Counted from the first letter of the stretch, positions 1 through 8,746 are shown. The stretch is DNA of 64,000 nucleotides from Alcaligenes faecalis (GCF_041521385.1 NZ_CP168006.1:2662295-2726294), one strand, 5' to 3'. Notes: a model not told the origin generated them from the letters alone. Numbers and translations are program-made.

Positions 1-657
1 GCACAGCATGGGAATGGTCGGGGCCAGGGCCACACGAATGCGCTCGGGGTTGCGCTGCTGGTCCAGAAAGTCCGTCAGGCCAGATAGCGTGGCCCGGAAC
101 GATTGCGGTGCCAGTTGGGCCACAAATTTTTGTAGCTCTTCTGGCAGGGCGTCGATCAGGCCGGGCACGGATTGGTAAAAGGACAGGTCCGCCATCATGG
201 GGGCGACCGTGGCCCGCATACCCGCATCCACATAGGCCTGGGCGACGGCATTCATGCCTTCCGCTGTGGGGACGGGAACTTCGGAGTACAGGTCGTAGCT
301 GGCGGTACAGCCTTTCAGCAGCATTTCTGCGGCATTGAGCTGAGTACTCAGGTACTTGTCTTCCAGATGACGGTCGCCATTGATCCAGGGGCCTGCTGTC
401 AACAACAGTTCCAGTGACCAGCGATCCCCCATGGCCTTGGCGTAGGTGCCGTGGCCGTGGGTATGCGCATTGATCAGGCCGGGATGCAGCAGTTGGTCAT
501 CCGCTTGCACTACTGTGGCATCAGCAGGTGCGGGCAGGCCGGGCGGGCCCATGGTTTCGATCTCGCCAGTCTTGATCAGAATGTCTACAGGCTCGGCCTT
601 GGCCTGGGCGTGGGCCAGCACCAGGCCCCCACGGATGACGGTATAAGGTGATGTCAT
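1..657 (-). CDS. Amidohydrolase family protein, 3' part missing
   Basis: The first 219 residues of a metal-dependent amidohydrolase are visible; the gene runs off the left edge of the window. The N-terminus has the small beta domain of the chlorohydrolase/SAH-deaminase group (COG0402-like), followed by the metal-binding motif HTHGHGT at about residues 65-71. Enzymes of this group hydrolyse or deaminate ring nitrogen compounds in the cytosol. The ATG lies 2 bp after the stop of the permease gene, so it is the last visible gene of an operon with a complete NMT1-type importer. That context suggests it processes the imported compound, perhaps a pyrimidine or other N-heterocycle, but the substrate cannot be read from the sequence. 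Family call is good, function is open. Confidence 0.8.
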   Translation of the reverse strand, partial: MTSPYTVIRGGLVLAHAQAKAEPVDILIKTGEIETMGPPGLPAPADATVVQADDQLLHPGLINAHTHGHGTYAKAMGDRWSLELLLTAGPWINGDRHLEDKYLSTQLNAAEMLLKGCTASYDLYSEVPVPTAEGMNAVAQAYVDAGMRATVAPMMADLSFYQSVPGLIDALPEELQKFVAQLAPQSFRATLSGLTDFLDQQRNPERIRVALAPTIPMLC

Positions 658-659
658 GA

Positions 660-1478
660 TCAGCTCCGATTGTCCTTGATCGCCCAAGGGAACAGGATGC
701 GTTCGGCGGCAGAGATTACCTGGAAGAACACAATGCCCAGTACCGACAAGATGGCCATGGCGCCAAAGGCCACCGGCGTCTTGAAGAAGGCGGTAGAAGT
801 GGTGATCAAGTAGCCCAGACCCTGGTCGGCCGCCACAAACTCACCGACCACCGCGCCGACCACGGACAAGGTGATGGCGACCTTCAGGCCCGAGAAAATA
901 AAGGGCACGGCAAAGGGCAGGCGGATACGGAAGAATTCTTGCATGCGGGTGGCGCGGCAGGCACGGACCAGCTCGATCAGCTCGGGCGGGGCGGCCAGCA
1001 GGCCAGCGGTCATGGAGATCACCAGCGGGAAAAACGCGACCAGAAAGGTCACTACCACGCGTGGTAGCTCAGTAGGACCAAAGATAATGACAAGAATCGG
1101 GGCCAGGGCCACCTTGGGAATGGATTGAGTCAGAATCAGCAAGGGGTAGATGGCCTGTTCGAAAAAGCGCGAGTAGGTAATCAGCACGGCCAGCGGGAAA
1201 CTCACCACAATGGACAGCAAAAAGCCCAGCATGATGGTGCGCGTGGACACCAGCGTGTGCATCAGCATGGCCTCTTTCATTTGCATGGAATCGGCCCAGA
1301 TGCGTGAGGGGGCGGGCACCAGGTATTCAGGAATATCAAACAGGCGGCTGGCCAGCTCCCATAGAATGACCACGGCAATCAGGGTGAGGGCCGGGATGGT
1401 AATTTCATTGAAGTCGCGCAGACGCAGTCGGCGCTTACGCACGGGCGCGGCGGCCAGGGTTTGAGTTTGCTCGCTCAT
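660..1478 (-). CDS. ABC transporter permease, SsuC/ThiX type
   Basis: This 272-residue inner-membrane permease belongs to the BPD_transp_1 family used by nitrate/sulfonate/taurine and pyrimidine importers. About six hydrophobic segments follow a basic N-terminus rich in Arg and Lys (residues 14-22). The EAA-type loop that contacts the ATPase is at about residues 168-190 (ELVRACRATRMQEFFRIRLP). I chose the ATG at 1478 over the in-frame TTG one codon upstream: its A is the last base of the preceding ATPase stop (TGATG overlap), which implies translational coupling. It should form the channel of the importer with its neighbours; the substrate is not known. Confidence 0.88.
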   Translation of the reverse strand: MSEQTQTLAAAPVRKRRLRLRDFNEITIPALTLIAVVILWELASRLFDIPEYLVPAPSRIWADSMQMKEAMLMHTLVSTRTIMLGFLLSIVVSFPLAVLITYSRFFEQAIYPLLILTQSIPKVALAPILVIIFGPTELPRVVVTFLVAFFPLVISMTAGLLAAPPELIELVRACRATRMQEFFRIRLPFAVPFIFSGLKVAITLSVVGAVVGEFVAADQGLGYLITTSTAFFKTPVAFGAMAILSVLGIVFFQVISAAERILFPWAIKDNRS

Positions 1479-2239
1479 CAAGCCACCTCGTGTTGGAAAA
1501 TAAGTTCACGCACGGCGGCGGCACAGTGCGTAAATTCCGGCGTACCCACCAGGGAAAAGTCGCGTTCGCGGGGCAGGTTTACATCCAGAATTTCGCTAAT
1601 CTGGCCGGGGCGCGGCGACATCACCACAATGCGGTGACCCAGCATGACGGCTTCGGAAATCGAGTGCGTCACAAACACAATGGTTTTGGGGTCTTCGTAC
1701 CAAAGGCGCAGCAGTTCCAGCGTCATGGTTTCGCGGGTCAGCGCGTCCAGAGCACCGAAAGGCTCATCCATCAGCACCACTTTGGGGTTGTGAACCAGTG
1801 CGCGGCAAATGGCCACGCGTTGCTGCATGCCACCGGACAATTGCTTGGGGTGATGATGCAGAAAATTGCCCAGACCGGCGGTGCTCAGCAGGCGCGTGGC
1901 GCGGCTGCGGGCCTGATCGTCCAGGCGGCCCATGATGCTGGACGGCAAGAGGGTGTTGTCCAGAATATTGGCCCAAGGCACCAGGGTGGGGGCCTGAAAC
2001 ACAATGCCGGTGTCCTGGCGAGGGTGGGCGACCACGTCATCATCAATACGGACAGTACCGCTTGTAGGCATCAATAAGCCCGCGATCAGACGCAGCAGGG
2101 TGGATTTCCCGCAGCCCGACGCGCCGACGATGGCGATGATTTCGTTGTCCTGGATGTCCAGATTGATTTGTTTCAGTGCCTGAGTCTCGCGCTCGGTATG
2201 ACGACCGTAGATCAGATTCACGTCTTCAATGCGTATCAC
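1478..2239 (-). CDS. ABC transporter ATP-binding protein, SsuB/ThiZ type
   Basis: Cytoplasmic ATPase of 253 residues. Walker A is GASGCGKST near residues 39-47, the signature is LSGGMQQRV, Walker B is VVLMDEPFGALD and the switch His is in FVTHS. The closest groups are the nitrate/sulfonate/thiamine-precursor importers. The start is a GTG at 2239 with an AGGAG six bases upstream; there is no better ATG. It lies 62 bp downstream of the binding-protein gene and overlaps the permease by one base. It powers uptake of whatever the NMT1-type binding protein captures. Confidence 0.88.
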   Translation of the reverse strand: MIRIEDVNLIYGRHTERETQALKQINLDIQDNEIIAIVGASGCGKSTLLRLIAGLLMPTSGTVRIDDDVVAHPRQDTGIVFQAPTLVPWANILDNTLLPSSIMGRLDDQARSRATRLLSTAGLGNFLHHHPKQLSGGMQQRVAICRALVHNPKVVLMDEPFGALDALTRETMTLELLRLWYEDPKTIVFVTHSISEAVMLGHRIVVMSPRPGQISEILDVNLPRERDFSLVGTPEFTHCAAAVRELIFQHEVA

Positions 2240-2301
2240 AATGCGCTCCTAGGCGCGCGCCGGCCCGCCTGGGGCAAGCCAGTGCGCGCGCGAAAATCAG
2301 C

Positions 2302-3315
2302 TCAGGGTTTGGCTGTGCCGTTGGCCTTGACGATGAACTGCGGGTCGTAGGCTTGGTGATAGTCCCAGGCCGGGTCCAGGCTCTGCGCTTCTGCAACCGC
2401 CTCGTAGGTGGTTTTCATGCGGTCTGCATCCAGGCTGCCCACTCCGTGCTCGGCACTGAAATCGGTGTAGATATAGCCCAGCACCGCGTTCAGATTGCCC
2501 ATGCAGTCATCCAGATCAATTTCCGGATTGGCCTTGACGTGGGCCTGGCAAGCCGTGTCCGGGTCCTTGCGGGCGGCGTCCCAGGCTTCGATGGTGGCGT
2601 TCAGAAAGTTCTGCACCATCTGTGGGCGTTCGGCCAGCGTCTTGTCCGTGGTGAAAACGGACAGGGCGTAGATGTTGAAACCCTGATCGCTAAAGGGCAG
2701 CACCACGATTTCCTTGCCAAAACGCTGGGCCTGCTTGTTCTGGTAGTAGTAGTTGGTAGCCAGGAAAGGAGCGGCGTCCACTTTGCCATTGATCAGTAAG
2801 GGGGCCATGGAGGAACCATCTACGGTCACCCACTGAATCTTGTCGGGATCGGTATTGGCTTTGCGTGCCACCATGGGGAAGTAGAGCTTGTGGCTGTTGC
2901 CGGGTGAGACGGCAATTTTCTTGCCCTCCAGGCCGGAGAAGTTGGTGATACCCGAGTCCTTGAGCACAAACAGGGAATGGGCCGAGTGCGAGAAGGTGGA
3001 CGCAATGGCCTTGACGGGAGTCTGGCTGTTCTGGCGCGAGGTCAGAATGGCAGAAATATCGGCCAGGCCAATGTCAGCGGCGCCACCGGCTACTTTCAGA
3101 ACGGTGTCGCCCGAACCGGTGCCTCGGGTGATCTTCAGGTCTATGCCGTGTTTCTCGTAAATCCCGTTGGCAATACCCGAATAATAGGGGGCATAGTCGC
3201 CGGTGGGAATGAAGTCCAGCATCAGGTGAATGTTGTCAGCGGCGTGGGCGGTGGGCGCAGCAGCGGCCAGTCCCAGGCCCAGCACCGCAAGGGTGCGAGC
3301 AAGCAGGGTTTGCAT
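2302..3315 (-). CDS. NMT1/THI5-like ABC substrate-binding protein
   Basis: Periplasmic binding protein of 337 residues. A signal peptide (basic start, Leu/Ala-rich core, AHA-A cleavage near residue 26) precedes an NMT1-like type 2 periplasmic fold. Family hallmarks are the N-terminal LMLDFIPTGDYAPYYSGIA segment, where the ligand usually sits, and a GTGSGDTVLKVAGGAADIG stretch. Proteins of this group bind pyrimidine precursors of thiamine, nitrate or sulfonates; the DF.PTGDYAPYY pattern favours a heterocycle over a sulfonate, but this is inference. The ATG at 3315 has GGAGA upstream. It is the first gene of a minus-strand operon and is divergent from a LysR gene across 150 bp. Confidence 0.85.
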   Translation of the reverse strand: MQTLLARTLAVLGLGLAAAAPTAHAADNIHLMLDFIPTGDYAPYYSGIANGIYEKHGIDLKITRGTGSGDTVLKVAGGAADIGLADISAILTSRQNSQTPVKAIASTFSHSAHSLFVLKDSGITNFSGLEGKKIAVSPGNSHKLYFPMVARKANTDPDKIQWVTVDGSSMAPLLINGKVDAAPFLATNYYYQNKQAQRFGKEIVVLPFSDQGFNIYALSVFTTDKTLAERPQMVQNFLNATIEAWDAARKDPDTACQAHVKANPEIDLDDCMGNLNAVLGYIYTDFSAEHGVGSLDADRMKTTYEAVAEAQSLDPAWDYHQAYDPQFIVKANGTAKP

Positions 3316-3400
3316 GATTTTGTCTCCGTGTCGTAGTTATGAAGCCGCTCTTTAGGCCCGTTGCGCTCAAGGCGCGCCGGGATGGCAGCTTGAAAAAATT

Positions 3401-3453
3401 GAAACATAGGGAAATCAAAATGTCTTATGCTTATTTGTGCTCGAAACATAAGG
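3401..3453. promoter_or_regulatory. Candidate LysR operator between divergent genes
   Basis: A perfect 6-bp inverted repeat, CTTATG at 3424-3429 and CATAAG at 3447-3452, lies 13 bp before the LysR start. The octamer GAAACATA also occurs twice in direct orientation, at 3401-3408 and 3443-3450, 42 bp apart (about four helical turns). LysR proteins typically bind such paired sites in the gap they share with a divergent target. The location fits autoregulation and control of the importer operon; the assignment is inference. Confidence 0.5.
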
Positions 3454-3465
3454 CTACGTTAAGGG

Positions 3466-4374
3466 ATGCTGCTCAATCTTCGTCAAATCGAGGTCTTTCG
3501 CGCCATCATGCTGACCGGCTCCATCAGCAAGGCGGCGCAGTTGCTGAACGTGTCGCAACCGGCCATCAGCCGCCTGCTTTCCTACACGGAATCGCGCATT
3601 GGTCTGGTGCTGTTCGAGCGCATCAAGGGGCGTCTGTACCCCACGCCGGAGGCGCGTCGGCTCTATCAGGAAGTGGAGCAAGTCCATAACAGTGTGCAGC
3701 GGGTTAACGAGGTGGCGACCGACTTGATCGAAAAGCGCCACGGCAGCTTGCACATTGCTGTCAGCCCCAGTTTGGGACAGACCTTGATTCCCATGGCGGT
3801 GACGCGTTTTCGCCAGGCCTTCCCGGATGTGAAGGTGTATGTGCGCACGCTGATCTCCAGTGATCTGGTGCAGGCTTTGGTCACGCAACAGGCCGAGGTG
3901 GGCGTCGCGATTGTGCCGCTGACGCATCCCAGCCTGCATGCCCAGTCCATTTACGAGAACCATCTGGTGGCGGTCCTGCCAGCCAGTCATCCTCTGGCCG
4001 ACAAGCAGGAGCTGGATGCCAGCGATCTGGAAGGACTGGATTTGATTGGTTATGGCAATGACACCCCTTATGGGCAGATGGTGCAGCAGTTATTTGGTAA
4101 CCGTCCGGGGGTGCCGCAACTGTCTGTAGAAGTGCGTCTGACGCACATTGCCTGTGCCATGGTGCAGGCCGGTGCCGGGATTGCGGTTGTGGACGAACTG
4201 GCCGTGGCAGGCCGGGTCTGGCCGGATGTAGTGGTACGTCCCATTAATCCCCGCACCACCATGCCCTTGCACATGCTGCACTCCAATGTGGTGCCAGTAT
4301 CGCAGTTGGCACACGACTTCATGGAAGTGGTGATTTCCACGGCCTCCCGAGGCATGCGGGCAGGCTGGGCCTGA
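3466..4374 (+). CDS. LysR-family transcriptional regulator
   Basis: Regulator of 302 residues. The N-terminal winged helix-turn-helix spans about residues 3-62 (LRQIEVFRAIMLTGSISKAA, then SQPAISRLL), followed by a LysR substrate-binding domain from about residue 90 to 290. Length is normal for the family. The ATG at 3466 keeps the usual short lead before LRQ; AAGG at 3450-3453 is a modest ribosome-binding site. It is divergent from the NMT1-type importer operon and probably controls it, with the transported compound or a derivative as effector. No terminator is evident in the 240 bp after it; that gap holds a short G/C-run inverted repeat (4389-4432) and the promoter region of the next gene. 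Confidence 0.9.
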   Translation: MLLNLRQIEVFRAIMLTGSISKAAQLLNVSQPAISRLLSYTESRIGLVLFERIKGRLYPTPEARRLYQEVEQVHNSVQRVNEVATDLIEKRHGSLHIAVSPSLGQTLIPMAVTRFRQAFPDVKVYVRTLISSDLVQALVTQQAEVGVAIVPLTHPSLHAQSIYENHLVAVLPASHPLADKQELDASDLEGLDLIGYGNDTPYGQMVQQLFGNRPGVPQLSVEVRLTHIACAMVQAGAGIAVVDELAVAGRVWPDVVVRPINPRTTMPLHMLHSNVVPVSQLAHDFMEVVISTASRGMRAGWA

Positions 4375-4616
4375 TTGACTCACCAATACCCCCCGCGCTG
4401 CGCCTTCGCTTGACTGCCTCTTCAAAGGGGGGACTTACCCTTAGGGCGGGTCGGCGGGAAAACAAGCGGTGTTCGTGGAGTCCGCCGTGTACAGGGGGCA
4501 CGGCAATTAGCTTAACGCTGTGTTATGAAGAGTTAATAAAAAAGCATATGACATCAAGGTTTTGCCACCCCTAGAATGAAAGCACTACAAACAGAAAATG
4601 ATGGCAAGGAGACCTT

Positions 4617-5555
4617 ATGCAAGGCGTAAACACTATCGCCGCGTTGGCTGCGGCTGTTTCTCGCAAAAACACCCTGTCCCGCTTGGGACGCGTTGGCAGC
4701 AAAGCAGGTTTGATGCTGGCAACCCTGGCTGCTGGATTGGCCTTGAGCCTGCCCGCTCATGCGGACAACCCCAATCAGGGCAAGATGTTCAAAGTGGCCG
4801 CGGATGTGGGTCTGGTGCCGTTTTTCATGCGCGGCACTGATGGCAAGATGGATGGCTTTTCCAACGACCTGACTCAGGAAGTGGCCCAGCGCATGGGGTA
4901 TGACGGTGCCGAGGTCATTGACACCCCGTTTTCCGCTATTTTTGCAGGCTTGTTTTCTAGTCGCTACGACATGGTGGCCGCCCCCACCAACACCACGCGG
5001 GAACGTGCCGAGCAAATGCTGTTTGCCGAGCCGTACATGGCGGGTGGCCTGAGCTTTCTGGCTAAGAAAGGCGCTACCGTCAATGCGCTGGAAGATTTGA
5101 AGGGCAAGACCATTGCCGTCAATAATGGCAGTTTCTCGGACCGCTGGTTGCAGGACAACCAGGAAAAGTACGGCTACAAGATCCAGCGTTTCAACAAGAA
5201 CACGGATGCGGTGCAGGCCGTGGCTATTGGTCGTGCCTTTGCCAATATGTCCGAAACCCCGTTGGCCCGCTACATCGCCACAAAAACCCCTGCATTGGCT
5301 CCGGTCTACGACATGACCACCGAGGCCAATTATGCTTTTGCATTTCGCAAGGACGACACGACCTTGCGCAATCGCGTGGATGAAGTGCTGGAGTGCATGA
5401 AGCAGGATGGCTCCCTGTCCAGGCTGCATATGAAATGGTTTGGGACGGAACCCACTGCGGGTACCGCCATGACGGTTGTTTTTCCCGGTTATGGTGCACC
5501 CGACTACCCTGGTTACGAGCCCACTGAGCACACCCCCGACTGCTCCCGTCCTTAA
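4617..5555 (+). CDS. Amino-acid ABC transporter substrate-binding protein (family 3)
   Basis: Periplasmic binding protein of 312 residues, SBP_bac_3 fold. A long signal peptide ends at PAHA-D near residue 45. The mature part has the family pattern: a ligand loop near the start, the TTRERAEQM segment after the first lobe, and LKGKTIAVNNGS in the second lobe. AAGGAG at 4606-4611 supports the ATG at 4617. It heads an operon with an ATPase, two permeases and a DapA-family protein. Its relatives bind polar amino acids or opines; the exact ligand is not evident. The C-terminus carries an extra tail of roughly 30 residues rich in Pro, Gly and Tyr beyond the usual end, of unknown role. Confidence 0.88.
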   Translation: MQGVNTIAALAAAVSRKNTLSRLGRVGSKAGLMLATLAAGLALSLPAHADNPNQGKMFKVAADVGLVPFFMRGTDGKMDGFSNDLTQEVAQRMGYDGAEVIDTPFSAIFAGLFSSRYDMVAAPTNTTRERAEQMLFAEPYMAGGLSFLAKKGATVNALEDLKGKTIAVNNGSFSDRWLQDNQEKYGYKIQRFNKNTDAVQAVAIGRAFANMSETPLARYIATKTPALAPVYDMTTEANYAFAFRKDDTTLRNRVDEVLECMKQDGSLSRLHMKWFGTEPTAGTAMTVVFPGYGAPDYPGYEPTEHTPDCSRP

Positions 5556-5587
5556 TAGCGTCTTCGCGCTGTTTCTCTAGCTATACG

Positions 5588-5625
5588 GCCCCGCAGGGGC
5601 TGGTCTGTGCCTGCCCGACGGGCAG
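5588..5625 (+). promoter_or_regulatory. Two intergenic hairpins after the binding-protein gene
   Basis: GCCCC-GCA-GGGGC (5588-5600) and CTGCCC-GAC-GGGCAG (5611-5625) lie back to back between the binding-protein and ATPase genes. No T-run follows, so they are unlikely to terminate fully. In many importer operons such hairpins protect the 3' end of the binding-protein message and give it higher expression than the membrane genes; that role is inferred here. Confidence 0.5.
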
Positions 5626-5642
5626 GCGGTCAAGGAGCGACC

Positions 5643-6374
5643 ATGAGTGAAATTGTCCGCATCCAGGGCTTGCGCAAATCGTTTGGGCAGGCCGAGATTC
5701 TTAAAGGCATAGACCTGAGCGTCAACACCGGCGAAGTCGTCGTGATGATTGGCGGCTCGGGCTCGGGCAAAAGTACCTGTCTGCGCTGCATCAACCGTTT
5801 GGAAACCCCTACCAGCGGCACGATTGTGGTGGCAGACAGCGATGTGACCTGCCCGCGCACTGATTTGAACCAGGTGCGCCAGAACATAGGCATGGTGTTT
5901 CAGGGCATACACCTGTACCCCCATATGACGGCGCTGGGCAATGTGATGCTGGCGCTGCGCAAGGTGAAAAAAGTGCCCAAGGTGCAGGCCGAAGAGCAGG
6001 CTCGCCATCACCTGGAACAAGTGGGTCTGGCCGAGCGTATCGAACACTATCCCAGTCAGTTGTCCGGTGGCCAGCAGCAGCGTGTGGGCATTGCCCGTGC
6101 CCTGGCGCTGGAGCCCAAAGTCATGCTGTTTGATGAACCGACCTCGGGCCTGGATCCCGAGCTGGTTGGTGAAGTGTTGAACGTCATGAAACGTACCCGT
6201 GATGCGGGTATGACCATGGTGATTGTCACGCACGAAATGCAGTTTGCCCGTGAAGTGGGGGATCGTATTGTGTTCATGGACCAGGGCGTGATTCTGGACC
6301 AGGGCAGCCCCGATGAAATTCTGTGTAAGCCGCGTCACAAGCGGATTCAGGATTTTCTGAGCCGCATGAACTGA
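5643..6374 (+). CDS. Amino-acid ABC transporter ATP-binding protein
   Basis: ATPase of 243 residues in the GlnQ/HisP group. Walker A GGSGSGKST is near residues 37-45, the signature is LSGGQQQRVGIARAL, Walker B is VMLFDEPTSGLD and the His switch is IVTHE. I took the ATG at 5643, which has AAGGAG at 5632-5637, over an in-frame ATG 36 bp upstream that would add a basic Gly-rich lead lying inside the intergenic hairpin. The stop is followed after 8 bp by the first permease. It energises uptake for the upstream family 3 binding protein. Confidence 0.92.
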   Translation: MSEIVRIQGLRKSFGQAEILKGIDLSVNTGEVVVMIGGSGSGKSTCLRCINRLETPTSGTIVVADSDVTCPRTDLNQVRQNIGMVFQGIHLYPHMTALGNVMLALRKVKKVPKVQAEEQARHHLEQVGLAERIEHYPSQLSGGQQQRVGIARALALEPKVMLFDEPTSGLDPELVGEVLNVMKRTRDAGMTMVIVTHEMQFAREVGDRIVFMDQGVILDQGSPDEILCKPRHKRIQDFLSRMN

Positions 6375-6382
6375 GGTCGGCC

Positions 6383-7054
6383 ATGGATCAGATTGTTTAT
6401 TACTTCTTTAACTGGACGCTGATCAGCCCCCATCTGCCCGAGATCATGCAGGGCTTTTGGGTCACGCTGCAAATGGCTGTGATGACCGTGATTCTGGGCA
6501 CCGTCCTGGGTCTGGGCTTGGCTGTGCTGCGCTGCTATGGATGGCGTCCCGTCAATATTCTGATGACGCTGTATGTGGACATATTCCGTGCGATTCCGCA
6601 GTTGGTCATTATTGTGCTGGTCTTTTTTGCCTTGCCTTCGTTGGGTATTGTGATTGATCCGATACCGGCGACTGTCTTGGCCTTGAGCTTGGTGCTGTCT
6701 GCTTTTGCCGAAGAAATCTTCTGGTCCGGCATTGCGGCGGTGCCGACAGGGCAATGGGAAGCGGGTCGCTCCACCGGCATGGGTTTCAGCCAGACGCTGT
6801 TTGCCATCATCCTGCCGCAAGCCGTGCGCCTGGCGATTCCACCGCTGACCAATCGCGCCATCGGGATTACCAAAGGCACCACGCTGGGCTCAGTCATTGC
6901 CGTGCCCGAGTTGCTTAACGTGTCCAGCAATATCCAGTCCAACATTGCCAACCCCACTGCCTTTACAGCCGGGGCCATTTTGTTCTGCCTGATTTTCTTT
7001 CCCTTCGTTCATCTGACGAGGGTGCTGGAACGGCGCTATGCGATCAAGTCGTAG
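6383..7054 (+). CDS. Amino-acid ABC transporter permease 1
   Basis: Inner-membrane permease of 223 residues of the HisM/GlnP type (HEQRo/His-Glu-Gln-Arg-opine family). Five membrane spans are visible; the cytoplasmic EAA loop is at about residues 121-150 (GQWEAGRSTGMGFSQTLFAI with PQAVRLAIP). The start ATG at 6383 has GAGG close upstream. It pairs with the second permease, 12 bp downstream, to form the heterodimeric channel. Confidence 0.9.
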   Translation: MDQIVYYFFNWTLISPHLPEIMQGFWVTLQMAVMTVILGTVLGLGLAVLRCYGWRPVNILMTLYVDIFRAIPQLVIIVLVFFALPSLGIVIDPIPATVLALSLVLSAFAEEIFWSGIAAVPTGQWEAGRSTGMGFSQTLFAIILPQAVRLAIPPLTNRAIGITKGTTLGSVIAVPELLNVSSNIQSNIANPTAFTAGAILFCLIFFPFVHLTRVLERRYAIKS

Positions 7055-7066
7055 GAGGGACGCGCT

Positions 7067-7735
7067 ATGGAATTGATCGATACGTTTCTGAACCCGAAGA
7101 TTATTGCCGCCAGTTGGCCGCTGCTGATGCAGGGCCTGTGGCTGACGGTCAAGCTCGCCCTCATCATTGTGCCGCTGGCAGCCCTGCTGGGCCTGATCAT
7201 TGCCTGCCTGCATTACCAGCAGCATCGCTGGCTGAACCGGCTGATCCTGCTGTATGTGGATTTCTTCCGGGCTTTCCCGCCTTTGGTGCTGCTGATCTTC
7301 ATTTACTACGGCCTGCCGTTCCTGGGCCTGCCCCTGAATGAGTTTTCAGCCACGGTGCTGGCGCTGGTTCTGAACAGCAGTGGCTACTTCGCGGAGATTT
7401 TCCGCGCCGGGCTGGAGTCGGTGTCCCCTGGTCAGAACGAGGCGGCGCGCTCGACCGGCTTGAACGCCCGTCAGGCCATGGCTTATGTGGTCGTGCCTCA
7501 GGGGGTGCGCAATGTGATTCCGGATCTGGCAAGCAACACCTTGGAAGCCATCAAGCAGACCTCGATTGCCTCGGCTGTGGCCTTGCCCGAGCTGCTGCGT
7601 TCGGCCCAGATCATGCAGGGCGAGACCTATAGCCAGACACCGTTGGTGGCCGCTGCACTGATTTACTTCATTCTTCTGTGGCCCTTGGTACGCATGATTT
7701 CGCGTATGCAAAAGCCGTTTGTTGTTCCACGTTGA
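7067..7735 (+). CDS. Amino-acid ABC transporter permease 2
   Basis: Second permease of the heterodimer, 222 residues, same family as its neighbour. The EAA loop reads GQNEAARSTGLNARQAMAYV followed by PQGVRNVIPDL, at about residues 122-152. An AGGAGG before the ATG at 7067 is the strongest ribosome-binding site in the operon. Only 14 bp separate it from the DapA-family gene, so the five genes look like one transcript ending at the terminator at 8697-8746. Confidence 0.9.
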   Translation: MELIDTFLNPKIIAASWPLLMQGLWLTVKLALIIVPLAALLGLIIACLHYQQHRWLNRLILLYVDFFRAFPPLVLLIFIYYGLPFLGLPLNEFSATVLALVLNSSGYFAEIFRAGLESVSPGQNEAARSTGLNARQAMAYVVVPQGVRNVIPDLASNTLEAIKQTSIASAVALPELLRSAQIMQGETYSQTPLVAAALIYFILLWPLVRMISRMQKPFVVPR

Positions 7736-7749
7736 GCCTAAGCGTAACT

Positions 7750-8655
7750 ATGAAAAATAAAGGTGTCTTTTCCATTTGCCCCACCCCCTTCAAACCGGGT
7801 GGTGAGCTGGATTTGCAAAGCCTGGTCAGTCTGGTGAACTTCCAGCTGGAAGCCGGTATTCACGGGCTGGCGATTTTGGGGGTGATGGGGGAGCTGCACA
7901 AGCTCAGTACCTTTGAGCGTCGGCGTGTCATTGAAACGGTGGTGGCCGCGGTGCGCGGCGCGGTGCCGGTGTGGGTGGGTGTGCGCGCCTTGGGTACGGC
8001 AGCCGCAGTGGAGCAGGCTCGTAGTGCCGAGGACTTGGGCGCGGATGCGATTTTTGTCGCCCCCTTGGCCGGGGCAGACGACGAGATGCAGGTGTCCTAC
8101 TACCGTCAGATCGTGCAGGTGGTCCGTATCCCGGTAGTGATTCATGACTTCCCGGAACTGTTTGCTGCCCGTATCAGCCCCGCCTTGGCCGTGCGCCTGA
8201 AGGGTGAAGCAGGCGTGTCCATTTTGAACTCCGAGGATCCGCCGGTTGGTCAAAAAATTACCGCCGTGCGGGGTTTGTCGGGTGATGCCTTGCCGATCTT
8301 GAGTGGCTTGGGTGGCATGCACTTTCTGGAAGAGCTGCAACGGGGGGCGGATGGTGTGGTCACGGGCTTCTCCTTCCCGGAAATTTTGCTCAAGGTCTAT
8401 GCCTTGCATCGTCAGGGCGAGCAGGAAGAAGCCGCCCGCGTGTTTGACCGTTACTGCTCCTTGATCCGTTACGAGTTTCAGCCGCTGGTAGCCTTGGCGC
8501 TGCGCAAGTATTCCTATATGCGCCGTGGCATCATCGCCTGCGATGCGACGCGCGATCCGGCCACGGCGCTGGACCATATCAGCCGGGATGAGTTTGAGGC
8601 TGTGGTGCGCCGAGTGGGTCTGGATTTGTCCGCCAAGGGTGTACAGACCGTTTAA
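7750..8655 (+). CDS. DapA-family (DHDPS/NAL) protein lacking the catalytic Lys
   Basis: A 301-residue TIM-barrel protein of the dihydrodipicolinate synthase/N-acetylneuraminate lyase superfamily, starting at the ATG at 7750. Members cleave or form C-C bonds through a Schiff base on a conserved Lys in strand 6 and a Tyr in a YNxP motif. Here the barrel is intact and of normal length, but the YNxP site reads HDFP and the Lys site reads SILNSEDPP, with no Lys. The Thr-Thr pair of GTTGE is replaced in LGVMGE. It therefore probably is not a classical aldolase; it could be a sensor, a hydratase or an enzyme with another mechanism. It is the last gene of the amino-acid importer operon, so it likely acts on, or responds to, the imported compound. 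Confidence 0.8.
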   Translation: MKNKGVFSICPTPFKPGGELDLQSLVSLVNFQLEAGIHGLAILGVMGELHKLSTFERRRVIETVVAAVRGAVPVWVGVRALGTAAAVEQARSAEDLGADAIFVAPLAGADDEMQVSYYRQIVQVVRIPVVIHDFPELFAARISPALAVRLKGEAGVSILNSEDPPVGQKITAVRGLSGDALPILSGLGGMHFLEELQRGADGVVTGFSFPEILLKVYALHRQGEQEEAARVFDRYCSLIRYEFQPLVALALRKYSYMRRGIIACDATRDPATALDHISRDEFEAVVRRVGLDLSAKGVQTV

Positions 8656-8696
8656 ACTTTGCTGTTCTCGAGTAACTGCTGCATTTGTTGGATTTG

Positions 8697-8746
8697 CCGG
8701 GTAAATAACGTCTGGGGGGCCCCGGCGTTATTTACCCGGTTTTTTT
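8697..8746 (+). terminator. Strong Rho-independent terminator
   Basis: Perfect 14-bp stem: CCGGGTAAATAACG at 8697-8710 pairs with 8726-8739, 15-nt loop, then seven T (8740-8746). It ends the amino-acid importer operon. Confidence 0.92.

Noticed and set aside
4389..4432. CCCCCC/GGGGGG inverted repeat after the first LysR gene as a terminator
   Set aside because: Six-base arms, a long loop and no T-run; similar G/C runs recur near other genes and look like background intergenic motifs.
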